Source of the DNA: Streptosporangium saharense
GTDB taxonomy: Bacteria; Actinomycetota; Actinomycetes; Streptosporangiales; Streptosporangiaceae
Assembly (NCBI RefSeq): GCF_014203715.1
Contig: NZ_JACHJP010000006.1
Coordinates: forward strand, 62,001 to 126,000
Reading direction: 5' to 3'
DNA length: 64,000 nucleotides
A program made the position numbers and the translations under genes. Positions 1 to 8,672 of the stretch are shown one piece after another; the stretch's first letter is position 1, and every line of letters begins with the position of its first letter. The notes under the pieces were generated by a model, which searched no databases, was not told the origin of the DNA, and saw nothing but the letters and a program-made list of their open reading frames with translations.

Positions 1-57
1 CTGCGCCACGACATCTGGCGCCTGCTCAAGGGGGACACCCATGCCTTCTCCGAGTGA
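1..57 (+). CDS. 3' end of an unidentified gene (partial)
   Basis: The first 57 bases read open in frame 1 as 18 residues (LRHDIWRLLKGDTHAFSE) followed by TGA at 55-57. The stop lies 17 bases inside the next gene, whose ATG is at 41. This matches the overlapping style of the genes that follow, so it is probably the tail of the first gene of the same operon. Too little is visible to name it. Confidence 0.5.
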   Translation: MRHDIWRLLKGDTHAFSE

Positions 58-1438
58 CCACCTGATCGTCAGGGGGGTGAGCGCGCTCACCGCCGACGAC
101 CAGCTCGGCGACCTGGACAACACCGACATCGAGGTACGCGACGGGCAGATCGTCGCCATCGGCCCCGGCCTGGACGCGCCGGGCGCACGCGTGCTCGACG
201 CCACCGGCATGATCGCCATCCCCGGGTTCGTGGACCCCCACTGGCACCTGTGGGGGACCCTGCTGCGCGGGGTGGTCGGCGACGGCCCCAGGAACGGCTG
301 GTTCGCCCGCAAGGGCAGGCTCGCGCCGTACTTCACCCCCCAGGACACCCATCTCGGGGTACGACTCGCGGCGGCGGAGGGCATCGCGGCGGGCGTCACG
401 ACCGTCCACGACTGGGCGCACAACGTGCTCGGCCCCGAGCACGCCGACGCCGACCTGCGCGCGCTGCGCGAACTCGGCCTGCGCGCCCACTACTCCTACG
501 GCGCCCCCTCCGCGCACCCCTCGATGTCGGCAGAGGAGATGCGGCGCCTGATGGGCGACCGGGGCAAGGGCTTCGACGAGGCCATGGACTTCGCCGACGT
601 CAGACGGCTGCGCGACGAGTACGCCGCCGACCCGCTGATCTCCGTCGGGGTGAACGTGCGCGGCCCGGCCCGCTCGGCAAGGGAGGTCTACCTCGCCGAG
701 TTCCGCCAGGCCCGTGACCTCGGGCTGCCGCTGGCCATGCACTGCGCGGGCACCAGGGCCGAGGTCGAGCGCATCCACCAGGTCGCGCTGCTCGACGCCG
801 ACGGGCTGCTCGGCTCCGACCTGCTGCTCGCCCACTGCCTGCACCTGCCGGAGGCGGACCTGGCCAGGGTCGCCGAGCACGGCATTCCCGTCACCGTCAG
901 CCCGCTGTCGGAACTGCGCCTCGCCATGGGCCTGCCCCCGCTGGTCCGCCTGCGCGAGGCCGGGGTCGGGGTCAGCCTCTCCCTGGACACCACCGCCATC
1001 GCGGCCGCCGCCGACCCGTTCCAGGCGATGCGGGTCGCCCTCGGCCTGGCCAACGTCGAGGCGGGCGACGCCGAGGCGGTCACCCCGCGCGACATCCTGC
1101 GCGCCGCGACGATCGAGGGGGCACGCGCCCTGGGACTCGCCGGGACCACCGGCTCCCTCACACCCGGCAAACGCGCCGACCTCGTGCTGATCCGCACCGA
1201 CCGCCTGAACCTGGCGCCGGTCGCCGACCCCGCGGTCGCCGTCGTGCACTCGGCGCAGCCCGCGGACGTGGACACGGTCCTCGTCGACGGGCGCGTCCTC
1301 AAGAGCGGCGGACGGCTGACCGGGGTGGACGAGGCAGCTCTGGTGGCCGAGGCGGACCTGGCGCTGCGGGAGCTGTGCGCGCGGGCGGGCTTCGCGTGGC
1401 CGGGGCCGTACCGGAAGAGCGAGGGGGGAGCGGCATGA
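41..1438 (+). CDS. Amidohydrolase (ATZ/TRZ, cytosine-deaminase-like)
   Basis: A 465-residue metal-dependent hydrolase of the amidohydrolase superfamily, the group that deaminates or dechlorinates N-heterocycles and guanine-like compounds. A small N-terminal beta domain leads to the first metal motif PGFVDPHWH (about residues 60-68). AMHCAG (about 232) and LLLAHCLHL supply further ligands, and SLSLDTT carries the expected catalytic Asp. The C-terminus has the usual GSLTPGKRADLVLI segment. The substrate cannot be read from sequence. It overlaps the upstream partial gene by 17 bp and the downstream MBL gene by ATGA, so it is translationally coupled. Family assignment is firm; a specific reaction is not claimed. 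Confidence 0.9.
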   Translation: MPSPSDHLIVRGVSALTADDQLGDLDNTDIEVRDGQIVAIGPGLDAPGARVLDATGMIAIPGFVDPHWHLWGTLLRGVVGDGPRNGWFARKGRLAPYFTPQDTHLGVRLAAAEGIAAGVTTVHDWAHNVLGPEHADADLRALRELGLRAHYSYGAPSAHPSMSAEEMRRLMGDRGKGFDEAMDFADVRRLRDEYAADPLISVGVNVRGPARSAREVYLAEFRQARDLGLPLAMHCAGTRAEVERIHQVALLDADGLLGSDLLLAHCLHLPEADLARVAEHGIPVTVSPLSELRLAMGLPPLVRLREAGVGVSLSLDTTAIAAAADPFQAMRVALGLANVEAGDAEAVTPRDILRAATIEGARALGLAGTTGSLTPGKRADLVLIRTDRLNLAPVADPAVAVVHSAQPADVDTVLVDGRVLKSGGRLTGVDEAALVAEADLALRELCARAGFAWPGPYRKSEGGAA

Positions 1439-2235
1439 CCGTCAGGGTGAAGGCGGGCGCGGTGGAGATCGTCGCGCTGCGGGACGGGGAGCACCCGCTG
1501 AACCGGGAGTGGCACTTCCCCGACGTGCCCGCCGAGGCGTGGGAGGGACAGGACGAGCGGCCGCTCGGCTTCGGCGGCTATCTGGTGCTGGCCGACTCCA
1601 AGGTCGTCCTCGTGGACACCGGCTGGGGACCCTACCTCGGGCCGCCCGGCGGGCTGAACGCGCCGCCCGCCCTGCTGACCGAGCTGGCCGAGGCGGGCGT
1701 CACCCCCGACGACGTCGATCTGGTGGTCTTCACCCACCTGCACCCCGACCACGTCGGCTGGAACCTCATCCTGGAGGAGCCGGTGCGCCCCCGCTTCGGC
1801 AACGCCAGATACCTGGTGCCGCGCGCCGACTGGGAGCACTACCGCGCCCTGGAGCAGAAGCACCCCAACATCGTCCAGCAGGCAATGCCCCTCGACGACC
1901 TGGGCGTGCTCGAACTCATCGACGACGGGCACCGGGTCACCCCCTCGCTGCGGGCCGTCGCGCTGCCCGGCCACACGCCGGGACACACCGGCTACGTGGT
2001 CGGCGACCGTGACGCGTTCCTGCTCGGCGACCTCGCCCACCACCCCGTCGTGCTCGACGAGACCGGCTGGGTCCAGCGCTTCGACCTCGATCCCGAGCTC
2101 GCCGTGGCCACCCGGGAGAAAACCCTCGCCAGGGTCGAGGAGGACCGGACCCTCGTCGGGCTCGGCCACTTCCCCCACCCGGGCCTCGGATACGTGACCA
2201 GGAAGGAGGGGCGGCGCGCATGGCTGCCCTTGTAG
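1435..2235 (+). CDS. Metallo-beta-lactamase fold hydrolase
   Basis: A 266-residue MBL-fold protein. The zinc motif FTHLHPDHVGWN (HxHxDH) is followed by the second-shell motifs LPGHTPGHT and LLGDLAHHP, and a late GLGHFPHPG supplies the last histidine. It is closest in style to AHL-lactonase or MBL-fold hydrolases of small esters and lactones. The ATG at 1435 overlaps the amidohydrolase stop as ATGA. An upstream in-frame ATG at 1375 lies deep inside the preceding gene and is less likely. It probably acts next to the amidohydrolase in a shared hydrolytic pathway, which is an inference from coupling. Confidence 0.88.
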   Translation: MTVRVKAGAVEIVALRDGEHPLNREWHFPDVPAEAWEGQDERPLGFGGYLVLADSKVVLVDTGWGPYLGPPGGLNAPPALLTELAEAGVTPDDVDLVVFTHLHPDHVGWNLILEEPVRPRFGNARYLVPRADWEHYRALEQKHPNIVQQAMPLDDLGVLELIDDGHRVTPSLRAVALPGHTPGHTGYVVGDRDAFLLGDLAHHPVVLDETGWVQRFDLDPELAVATREKTLARVEEDRTLVGLGHFPHPGLGYVTRKEGRRAWLPL

Positions 2236-3071
2236 ATCCCCGATGGCTCGCCGACCGCCTCGACGACCCGAAGACCGTGGTCGTCGAGGTGCAGTACGAG
2301 CCCGACATCGACGAGTACTCCGCCGGGCACATTCCCGGCGCCAGGCACGTCTTCTGGAAGGACCTGTACTGGGACCGGGACGAGCGCGAGTTCGTCACCC
2401 CGGCCCAGGCGGCGGAGATCCTCGGCGGCCTCGGCGTCGGCCCGGACACCACGCTCGTGCTCTACAGCGGGCGCGGCCAGTTCGCCGTCTACGGCTACTG
2501 GGTCTTCAGGACGCTCAACGGCCACGCCGACGTGCGGGTGCTCAACGGGGGCAGGGGCGCCTGGACCCGCGCCGGTTACGAGCTGAGCGTCGAGGTGCCC
2601 GAGGTGACGGCGGTGCCGTACGAGCCGGTGCGTGAGAGCCGGGACGACGCCAGCAGGATCGGCCGTGACGAGCTGCTCGGGCTGGTCGGCTCGCCGGACA
2701 CCCTGCTGCTCGACGGCCGCTACCCCGAGGAGTATCGCGGGGAACGGGTCAAGCCGGGCGCGGGCTTCGACCACGGCGCCGAACGGCACGGCCGCATCCC
2801 CGGCGCCGTCAACCTTTTCTTCAGGGACCTGCTCGACGAGCGGTTCGTCATCAGGCCGCCCGAGGAGCTTGAGCGCGTCTTCCGCGCCGCGGGGGCCGCG
2901 CCGGACCAGGTCCGGCAGGTCGTCGCCTACTGCAGGCTCGGCCACCGGGCCAGCCTGCTCTGGTTCACCATGCACGAGCTGCTCGGCTGGGACCACGTCC
3001 GCGTCTACGACGGCTCGTGGACCGAGTGGGGCAGCATCGTCGGATCACCGATCGAGAGGGAGTCACGATGA
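2220..3071 (+). CDS. Sulfurtransferase, tandem rhodanese domains
   Basis: A 283-residue two-domain rhodanese of the thiosulfate/3-mercaptopyruvate sulfurtransferase type. The N-terminal domain (about 1-125) has no catalytic Cys and carries LYSGRGQFAVYGYW. The C-terminal domain has the active loop YCRLGHRAS with the persulfide-forming Cys near residue 240. It moves sulfane sulfur to an acceptor such as cyanide or a thiol. The ATG lies 16 bases inside the MBL gene, and its TGA overlaps the next ATG as ATGA. The loop CRLGHR is neither the standard TST (CRKGVT) nor MST (CGSGVT) loop, so the acceptor cannot be assigned. Confidence 0.9.
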   Translation: MAALVDPRWLADRLDDPKTVVVEVQYEPDIDEYSAGHIPGARHVFWKDLYWDRDEREFVTPAQAAEILGGLGVGPDTTLVLYSGRGQFAVYGYWVFRTLNGHADVRVLNGGRGAWTRAGYELSVEVPEVTAVPYEPVRESRDDASRIGRDELLGLVGSPDTLLLDGRYPEEYRGERVKPGAGFDHGAERHGRIPGAVNLFFRDLLDERFVIRPPEELERVFRAAGAAPDQVRQVVAYCRLGHRASLLWFTMHELLGWDHVRVYDGSWTEWGSIVGSPIERESR

Positions 3072-3628
3072 CCACGGCCACACCCCCCGTGGGGGTCTGG
3101 GAGATCGACCCCAGGCACACCAGCCTGGAGTTCACCGTCCAGCATCTCGTCGTCGCCAGGGTGCGGGGCCGCTTCGACGGGGTCACCGGCACCTTCGAGG
3201 TGGCCGACCCGCCGCGGGAGTCGCGGCTCTCGGTCAGCGTCGCCTCGGCCAACGTCAGCAGCGGTGTCGCCCGCCGTGACGACCACCTGCGCTCGCCCGA
3301 CTTCCTCGACGCGGAGAACTTCCCCACGATCACCTACACCTCCCGTGCGGTACGGCCCGGCGAGGACGGCGCCTTCGTCATCGAGGGGGAGCTGACCGTG
3401 CGCGGGGTCACCCGTCCGGTCGAGCTCGACGCGCGCTACCTCGGCACGCACGCCGACGGCGGGGTCCCGCTGGTGGCCTTCAGCGCCACCGGCTCGCTCG
3501 ACAGGGAGGACTTCGGCGTCACCTTCAACCGGGTGCTCGAAGCCGGGGGACTGGCCATCGGCAGCAGGATCGACATCGAGATCCTCGTCGAGGCGCTTCC
3601 CGAGGGAACCGCGAGGCACGTCCTGTGA
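3068..3628 (+). CDS. YceI family lipocalin-like protein
   Basis: A 186-residue YceI-domain protein. It opens with VWEIDPRHTSLEFTVQHL and contains the family features ANVSSGVARRDDHLRSPDFLDAENFPTITY, LTVRGVTRPVELD and the closing DREDFGVTFN. Family members bind polyisoprenoids or amphiphiles in a beta-barrel. No signal peptide is present, so this copy is cytoplasmic. The ATG overlaps the sulfurtransferase stop (ATGA). It is the last of four directly coupled genes; 57 bp separate it from the regulator gene that follows. Confidence 0.9.
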   Translation: MTTATPPVGVWEIDPRHTSLEFTVQHLVVARVRGRFDGVTGTFEVADPPRESRLSVSVASANVSSGVARRDDHLRSPDFLDAENFPTITYTSRAVRPGEDGAFVIEGELTVRGVTRPVELDARYLGTHADGGVPLVAFSATGSLDREDFGVTFNRVLEAGGLAIGSRIDIEILVEALPEGTARHVL

Positions 3629-3685
3629 GGCGGGGTTCGTCCGCATCTGATAGGGAAAGAGGATCACGGCCGTCGGGAAGGGGAG

Positions 3686-4387
3686 GTGCCGGTGGGGCCT
3701 GAGCCCGACGGGTCCGATGGCAGGACCTCCCTCGCCGACATCGTCGGCAGGGTCGCGGCCGGGACCCGTACCGCGGGTGAGCTGTCCTACGCGGTGATCC
3801 GCGAGGGCATCATCACCGGGCTGCTCGCCCCCGGCGAGCACCTGCGGCAGGAGGACCTCGCCGAGCGCATCGGGGTCTCGCGCATCCCGGTGCGCACGGC
3901 CCTGATGCAGTTGGAGTCCGAGGGACTGGTCTCCTTCCACCCGCACCGGGGCGCGGTGGTGCGCACGCTCACCGTCGAGCAGGTCAGGGAGATCTACCAG
4001 CTTCGGGAGCTGGTCGAGGTGCACGCGCTGCGGGCCTCCATCGCGCGGATGACCTCAGCCAGGGCGGCCCGCCTGCGGGAGCTGGGCGAGCTGCTCGACG
4101 GTCCCCACGAGAGGGGCACGCTGCACGAGCAGCGGACCGCCTTCTACCGGGAGCTCTACGACGCCGAGGACAACCCGTTCGCGATCGGGATCATCGAGGA
4201 CCTGCGCAACGTCGTCAACCGCTACCTGGTCGGCAGGCACGTGGCCCACGGGCTGCGCTACCACCGCGAGCTGGCCAGGCTCGCGGCGCGGGGCGACGCG
4301 GACGGCGCGGAGCGGACGCTGCGCGGCTACCTGGACGAGTACCGCCGCAGGGTCATCGAGGCCCTGGCCGACGGGGACGGCACATGA
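3686..4387 (+). CDS. GntR-family regulator, FadR/FCD subfamily
   Basis: A 233-residue transcription factor. The winged helix (about residues 32-95) has LSYAVIREGIITGLLAPGEHLRQEDLAERIGVSRIPVRTAL, followed by the all-helical FCD ligand domain with metal-site-like residues (ELVEVHALR, FYRELYDAEDNPF, RYHRELARL). FCD regulators usually sense organic acids. The start is GTG 3686 behind GGGGAGG. It sits between the hydrolase genes and the MFS gene on the same strand, so it is the likely local regulator. Its ligand is probably a product of the pathway, which is an inference. Confidence 0.9.
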   Translation: MPVGPEPDGSDGRTSLADIVGRVAAGTRTAGELSYAVIREGIITGLLAPGEHLRQEDLAERIGVSRIPVRTALMQLESEGLVSFHPHRGAVVRTLTVEQVREIYQLRELVEVHALRASIARMTSARAARLRELGELLDGPHERGTLHEQRTAFYRELYDAEDNPFAIGIIEDLRNVVNRYLVGRHVAHGLRYHRELARLAARGDADGAERTLRGYLDEYRRRVIEALADGDGT

Positions 4388-4426
4388 CACCACGGCGAAG
4401 GGCGGCGACGCGACGGTGACACCACA

Positions 4427-5869
4427 GTGACACGACGGGGACCGGTGGTGGCCGGGCTCATGCTCAGCACGGCTCTGGCCGCGATGGACGCCACGATCGT
4501 GGCCACCGCGGTCCCGGCGATCGTGCACGACCTGGGGGCCTTCTCCCTCTTCCCCTGGGTGATCGCGGTCTACATGCTGGCCCAGGCGGTGTGCACCCCG
4601 ATCTACGGCGGGCTCGCCGACGTCTACGGGCGCAAGCCCATGCTGCTCGTGGGCGCGGCGACCTTCCTGGCCGGGTCGCTGCTGGCGGGCCTGGCGCCGA
4701 GCATGCACGTCCTCATCGCGGCGCGGGCGCTGCAGGGGGTCGGGGCGGGCGCGATCCTGCCGATCACCCAGACGATCGCGGGCGACCTGTACCCGCTGGC
4801 CCAGCGGGGACGCATCTCGGCGCTGATGTCCACGGTGTGGGGAGGCTCGGCGCTGCTCGGTCCGGCCCTCGGCGGCCTGCTGTCGGAGTTCGGGCTGTGG
4901 CGCTGGGTCTTCCTGCTGAACCTCCCGGTCGGGGTGGCCGCGCTGGCGATGGTCACGGTGTTCCTGCGCGAGTCGGTCGAGCGCCGTCCGCACCGCCTCG
5001 ACCTGGTCGGCACCGCCCTGCTGTCGGCGGGTGTCGTCACCGTGATGATCGGGCTCCAGGAGATGCTCTGGTGGCTGGTCGTGCCCGGTCTGGCGCTGCT
5101 TGTCGCCTTCCTGCGCTGGGAGCGGCACGCGGCCGAGCCGATCGTGCCGCCGTGGGTCTGGCGTGACCGGATGCTCCTCGGCTCCTTCCTCGGCAGCGCG
5201 GTCGTCGGCGTGGTGCTGATCGCCCCCTCCCTCTACCTGCCCACCTACGCCCAGGGGGTGCTCGGGGTCGGCGCGGTCGCCGCGGGGTTCGCGCTGGCCA
5301 CCCAGTCCATCGGCTGGCCGCTGGCCGCCGCCTCTGCCGACCGCCTCTACCTGAGGTACGGCTTCCGCGCCACGGCCCTGGCGGGGCTGACGCTCATCGT
5401 CGTCTCGGCGGTGATGTTCGCGCTGCTGAGCCCGGCCTCGCCGGTCGTCTACGCGGGCCTGTGCGCGTTCGTCAACGGCTCCGGCCTCGGCCTCGTCTCG
5501 GTCTCCTGCCTGGTCGGCGCCCAGTCCGTGGTCGGCTGGGAGCGGCGCGGCGTCGTCACGGGCGGGGTGGTGTTCTTCCGCAGCGCGGGCAGCGCGATCG
5601 GCACCGCGGTCTTCGCGGCGGTCGCGAACCTCTCGCTGCTGTCGTCGGGCGCGGTGGGCACGGTCGACGACGTCGCCGCCGCGCTCGACGGCCACCGGCA
5701 GGCGCAGGGGGCCAGGGCCGCGCTGGCCTTCGCCGTACACAACGTCTTCCTGGCGATGACTGTCGTCGCGGTGCTCGGCGTGCTGGCCGTACTCGTGATG
5801 CCGCGCGGAAAACAGCCACTGCGGGAAAGCGCCACGGAAAGCGTCGAGGGGAGCGGGCAGAACCGCTGA
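4427..5869 (+). CDS. MFS transporter, DHA2 (EmrB/QacA) family
   Basis: A 480-residue inner-membrane drug/proton antiporter-like protein with about 14 predicted membrane segments. Motif A GGLADVYGRKP is in the first cytoplasmic loop and motif C is seen as GGSALLGPALGGLL in helix 5. The N-terminus carries the DHA2-typical MDATIVATAVPAI. The start is GTG 4427, 39 bp after the regulator stop; the nearby GTG at 4416 runs into a stop. It probably exports a substrate or product of the upstream hydrolase operon, or gives resistance to a toxic compound. An intrinsic terminator follows. Confidence 0.9.
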   Translation: MTRRGPVVAGLMLSTALAAMDATIVATAVPAIVHDLGAFSLFPWVIAVYMLAQAVCTPIYGGLADVYGRKPMLLVGAATFLAGSLLAGLAPSMHVLIAARALQGVGAGAILPITQTIAGDLYPLAQRGRISALMSTVWGGSALLGPALGGLLSEFGLWRWVFLLNLPVGVAALAMVTVFLRESVERRPHRLDLVGTALLSAGVVTVMIGLQEMLWWLVVPGLALLVAFLRWERHAAEPIVPPWVWRDRMLLGSFLGSAVVGVVLIAPSLYLPTYAQGVLGVGAVAAGFALATQSIGWPLAAASADRLYLRYGFRATALAGLTLIVVSAVMFALLSPASPVVYAGLCAFVNGSGLGLVSVSCLVGAQSVVGWERRGVVTGGVVFFRSAGSAIGTAVFAAVANLSLLSSGAVGTVDDVAAALDGHRQAQGARAALAFAVHNVFLAMTVVAVLGVLAVLVMPRGKQPLRESATESVEGSGQNR

Positions 5870-5920
5870 GCCGTACGGGAGCGTTCCACTCCGCGGGGCG
5901 GCTCCCGTGAGCAGGGACAA

Positions 5921-5963
5921 GACAGGAGGCGGCTCCGTTAAGGGGTCGCCTCCCGTCGTTTTT
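5921..5963 (+). terminator. Intrinsic terminator after the MFS gene
   Basis: GGAGGCG (5925-5931) pairs with CGCCTCC (5947-5953), flanked by the extra pairing GAC/GTC, and is followed by a run of five T at 5959-5963. It closes the first operon and insulates the chitinase promoter. Confidence 0.8.
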
Positions 5964-5979
5964 ACAAGCGTTTTGGGTC

Positions 5980-6008
5980 TTGTAGACCCCGGGGGTCAGG
6001 GTTACGAT
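5980..6008 (+). promoter_or_regulatory. Candidate chitinase promoter
   Basis: TTGTAG (5980-5985) and TACGAT (6003-6008) are spaced by 17 bp, a plausible vegetative -35/-10 pair. Two inverted repeats overlap the -35 and spacer: GGGTCT-TGT-AGACCC (5975-5989) and GACCCC-G-GGGGTC (5985-5997). They suggest regulator binding; no transcription data are available. Confidence 0.5.
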
Positions 6009-6019
6009 CCGCATAATTA

Positions 6020-6036
6020 TTAGGAAACTTTCCTAA
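6020..6036. promoter_or_regulatory. 17-bp perfect palindrome in the chitinase leader
   Basis: TTAGGAAACTTTCCTAA is a perfect inverted repeat around C6028. It lies just downstream of the candidate -10 and its right end merges with the ribosome binding site AAAGGAAAG (6036-6044). This position is ideal for a repressor that blocks transcription start or for a leader hairpin that hides the ribosome binding site. Confidence 0.65.
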
Positions 6037-6052
6037 AGGAAAGAGCATCCAC

Positions 6053-8620
6053 ATGCGCCGATTAGCTTCTGTGCTGGTGGTGTTCGCCATGGCGGCCGCG
6101 ATGGCCGCGTTGTCGATCCCCGCCCATGCAGCCGCCCGCCTGACAGCCGCCTTCACCCTCACCGGCAACCAGGGCAAGTTCGTGGTGAGCAACCCCAACA
6201 GCACCGCTGTGACCGGTTGGTCGATCGCCTTCGAGCTTCCCTCGGGGGTGACCGCGAGCAACGCCCAGAACGCGACGATCTCGCAGACCGGCACCAAGGT
6301 GAAGCTGACTCCCGCCTTCTACATCAACACCGTGAAGGCGAATGGCAACACCGAGCCCTACAGCCCGACCTTCACCCTCAGCTCGGCGGTCCAGCCGACC
6401 AAGTGCACCATCAACAACGCCAACTGTGACGGCAGCGGCGACCCGCCCCCGCCGGACGCGCCCGTCACCGCGACCTACTCGGCCAGCGGGACGCGTGGCA
6501 AGTTCGTGGTCAACAACAACACCGACGCCGCCCTCAACGGCTGGACGATCACCTTCGACCTGCCCGCCGGTGTCACCGCCAGCTCCGCCGACAACGGCTC
6601 GATCAGCCAGAGTGGCCGGTCGGTCACGCTGAGCCCGGCCCACTACAACACCAACGTCGCGGCCCACGGCTCGACCGAGCCCTACAGCCCGACCTTCACG
6701 CTCAGCAGCGCCTCCGCCGAGCCGGACAACTGCCGCATCAACGACGTCAGGTGTGACGGCGCCGCCGACACCCCGCCCGCCGCCCCCGGCAACCTGCGCT
6801 CGCCGGTCAAGACCACCAAGACCGTCTCCCTCGCCTGGGACGCCGCCACCCCGGGCAGCCTGCCCATCGTCGGCTACCAGGTCTACAAGGGCAGCGACCT
6901 GGCCACCACGGTCACCGGCACCACCGCGACCGTCTCGGGCCTGACCCCGAACACCGAGTACACCTTCACCGTCAAGACCAAGGACAGGAAGGGCACTCTC
7001 TCCCCGGCCAGCACCGCGCTGAAGGTCACCACCAACAACTCCGGTGACGACACCCAGCCCCCCACCGCGCCCACCAACCTGCGCAGCACGGCCAAGTCCT
7101 CCTCGACCGTGACCCTCACCTGGGGCGCCTCGACGGACAACAAGGAAGTCGCGAACTACGAGATCTACAGCGGCTCGACCCTGCTGACCACCTCGACCAC
7201 GACCACGGCCACGGTGAGCGGCCTGTCGCCGTCCACCGAGTACACCTTCACGGTCAAGGCCCGCGACACCTACGACAACGTCTCCGAGGCCAGCAACGCG
7301 GTCAAGGTCACCACCGACGACATCATCGGCAGTGGCTACGCCCGGGTCGGCTACTTCGTGCAGTGGGGCATCTACGGCCGTCAGTACTTCGTCCGCAACC
7401 TCGACACCACCGGTGTCGCGGCGAAGCTGACCCACCTCAACTACGCCTTCGGCAACATCGACCCGGTCAACCTGACCTGTCTGCAGGGCGTGACCAAGGG
7501 CACCACGGGCAACCCGCAGGACCCGAGCCAGGGTGACGGCTCCGGTGACGCCGACGCCGACTACGGCAGGCCGATGAGCGCCGGCCAGTCGGTCGACGGC
7601 GTGGCCGACACCGGCTGGGAGAAGCTGCGCGGCAACTTCAACCAGCTCAAGAAGCTCAAGGCGAAGTACCCCAACCTCAAGATCCTGATCTCCCTCGGCG
7701 GTTGGACCTACTCCAAGTACTTCTCCGACGTGGCCGCCACCGACGCCGCCAGGAAGAAGTTCGTCGCCTCCTGCATCGACACCTACATCAAGGGCAACCT
7801 GCCCACCTACAACGCCGCCGGCGGCCCGGGCAGCGCTGCCGGGATCTTCGACGGCATCGACCTCGACTGGGAGTGGCCGGGCTCCGAGGGCCACGCGGGC
7901 AACCACATCGGCGCCAACGACAAGCAGAACAACACCCTGCTGATCGCCGAGTTCCGCAAGCAGCTCGACGCCCTGACCACCGAGACGGGCAAGCGCTACC
8001 AGCTCACCGCCTTCACCCCCGCCGACCCCGCCAAGATCGAGGCCGGCTGGGACCTGCCGGAGGTCGCCAAGTCGCTGGACATCTTCAACGTCCAGGGCTA
8101 CGACTTCCACGGCTCGGGCAGTGACAACTCGTGGGAGCCGAACAGGGCGGGCCACCAGGCCAACCTGTACGCCGACAACGACGACCCGTACAACTTCCAC
8201 TTCAGCGTGGAGAACGCCGTCAACGCCTACCTGCAGGCGGGTGTGAACCCCCGCAAGATCGCCATCGGTCTCGCCTACTACGGGCGTGGCTGGCAGGGGG
8301 TCGCCGACGGCGGCAAGTCCGGTGAGTGGCAGTCGGCGACCGGCGCCGCCCCCGGACAGTTCCAGGACGAGGCCGGTACCCGCGGGTACAGCAACCTGCT
8401 GGCCAGCGTTCCCGGCTGCACCATCAAGCACGACGAGCAGTCGGTCGCGACCTACTGCTACACGGGCAACGGAGGCCAGTGGTGGACCTTCGACGACACG
8501 TGGACGATCGCGAAGAAGACAGCATGGCTCCGCAGCAAGAACCTGCTCGGCGTGATGATCTGGGAGATGTCCGGTGACCCCGGCACCCTGACCAACGCCG
8601 TGGACGCGGGACTGAGGTAA
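6053..8620 (+). CDS. Secreted modular chitinase, GH18
   Basis: An 855-residue exported chitinase that hydrolyses beta-1,4-GlcNAc polymers. A Sec signal peptide is followed by a likely AHA/A cleavage at residues 26/27. Two tandem CBM2-like binding modules (about 29-125 and 138-238) each end in two Cys near a CDG. Two fibronectin type III domains (about 242-328 and 336-421) follow, then the GH18 barrel from about 428. The catalytic motif is D600-G-I-D603-L-D605-W-E607, with E607 the acid/base, and SLGGWTYS is the second GH18 signature. ATG 6053 sits behind AAAGGAAAG. It stands alone between two terminators. Confidence 0.96.
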   Translation: MRRLASVLVVFAMAAAMAALSIPAHAAARLTAAFTLTGNQGKFVVSNPNSTAVTGWSIAFELPSGVTASNAQNATISQTGTKVKLTPAFYINTVKANGNTEPYSPTFTLSSAVQPTKCTINNANCDGSGDPPPPDAPVTATYSASGTRGKFVVNNNTDAALNGWTITFDLPAGVTASSADNGSISQSGRSVTLSPAHYNTNVAAHGSTEPYSPTFTLSSASAEPDNCRINDVRCDGAADTPPAAPGNLRSPVKTTKTVSLAWDAATPGSLPIVGYQVYKGSDLATTVTGTTATVSGLTPNTEYTFTVKTKDRKGTLSPASTALKVTTNNSGDDTQPPTAPTNLRSTAKSSSTVTLTWGASTDNKEVANYEIYSGSTLLTTSTTTTATVSGLSPSTEYTFTVKARDTYDNVSEASNAVKVTTDDIIGSGYARVGYFVQWGIYGRQYFVRNLDTTGVAAKLTHLNYAFGNIDPVNLTCLQGVTKGTTGNPQDPSQGDGSGDADADYGRPMSAGQSVDGVADTGWEKLRGNFNQLKKLKAKYPNLKILISLGGWTYSKYFSDVAATDAARKKFVASCIDTYIKGNLPTYNAAGGPGSAAGIFDGIDLDWEWPGSEGHAGNHIGANDKQNNTLLIAEFRKQLDALTTETGKRYQLTAFTPADPAKIEAGWDLPEVAKSLDIFNVQGYDFHGSGSDNSWEPNRAGHQANLYADNDDPYNFHFSVENAVNAYLQAGVNPRKIAIGLAYYGRGWQGVADGGKSGEWQSATGAAPGQFQDEAGTRGYSNLLASVPGCTIKHDEQSVATYCYTGNGGQWWTFDDTWTIAKKTAWLRSKNLLGVMIWEMSGDPGTLTNAVDAGLR

Positions 8621-8626
8621 CCCAAG

Positions 8627-8672
8627 AACGGGCTGTCCCCGCGACCTGCGACGCCGCGAGGACAGCCCGTTT
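8627..8672. terminator. Bidirectional terminator between chitinase and ABC permease
   Basis: AACGGGCTGTCC (8627-8638) pairs perfectly with GGACAGCCCGTT (8660-8671). It lies between two convergent genes and can serve both. The right arm abuts the permease stop codon. Confidence 0.8.

Noticed and set aside
5975-5989. DasR dre site upstream of the chitinase
   Set aside because: The GGTCT/AGACC halves are separated by three extra bases compared with the dre consensus, so the assignment is not safe.
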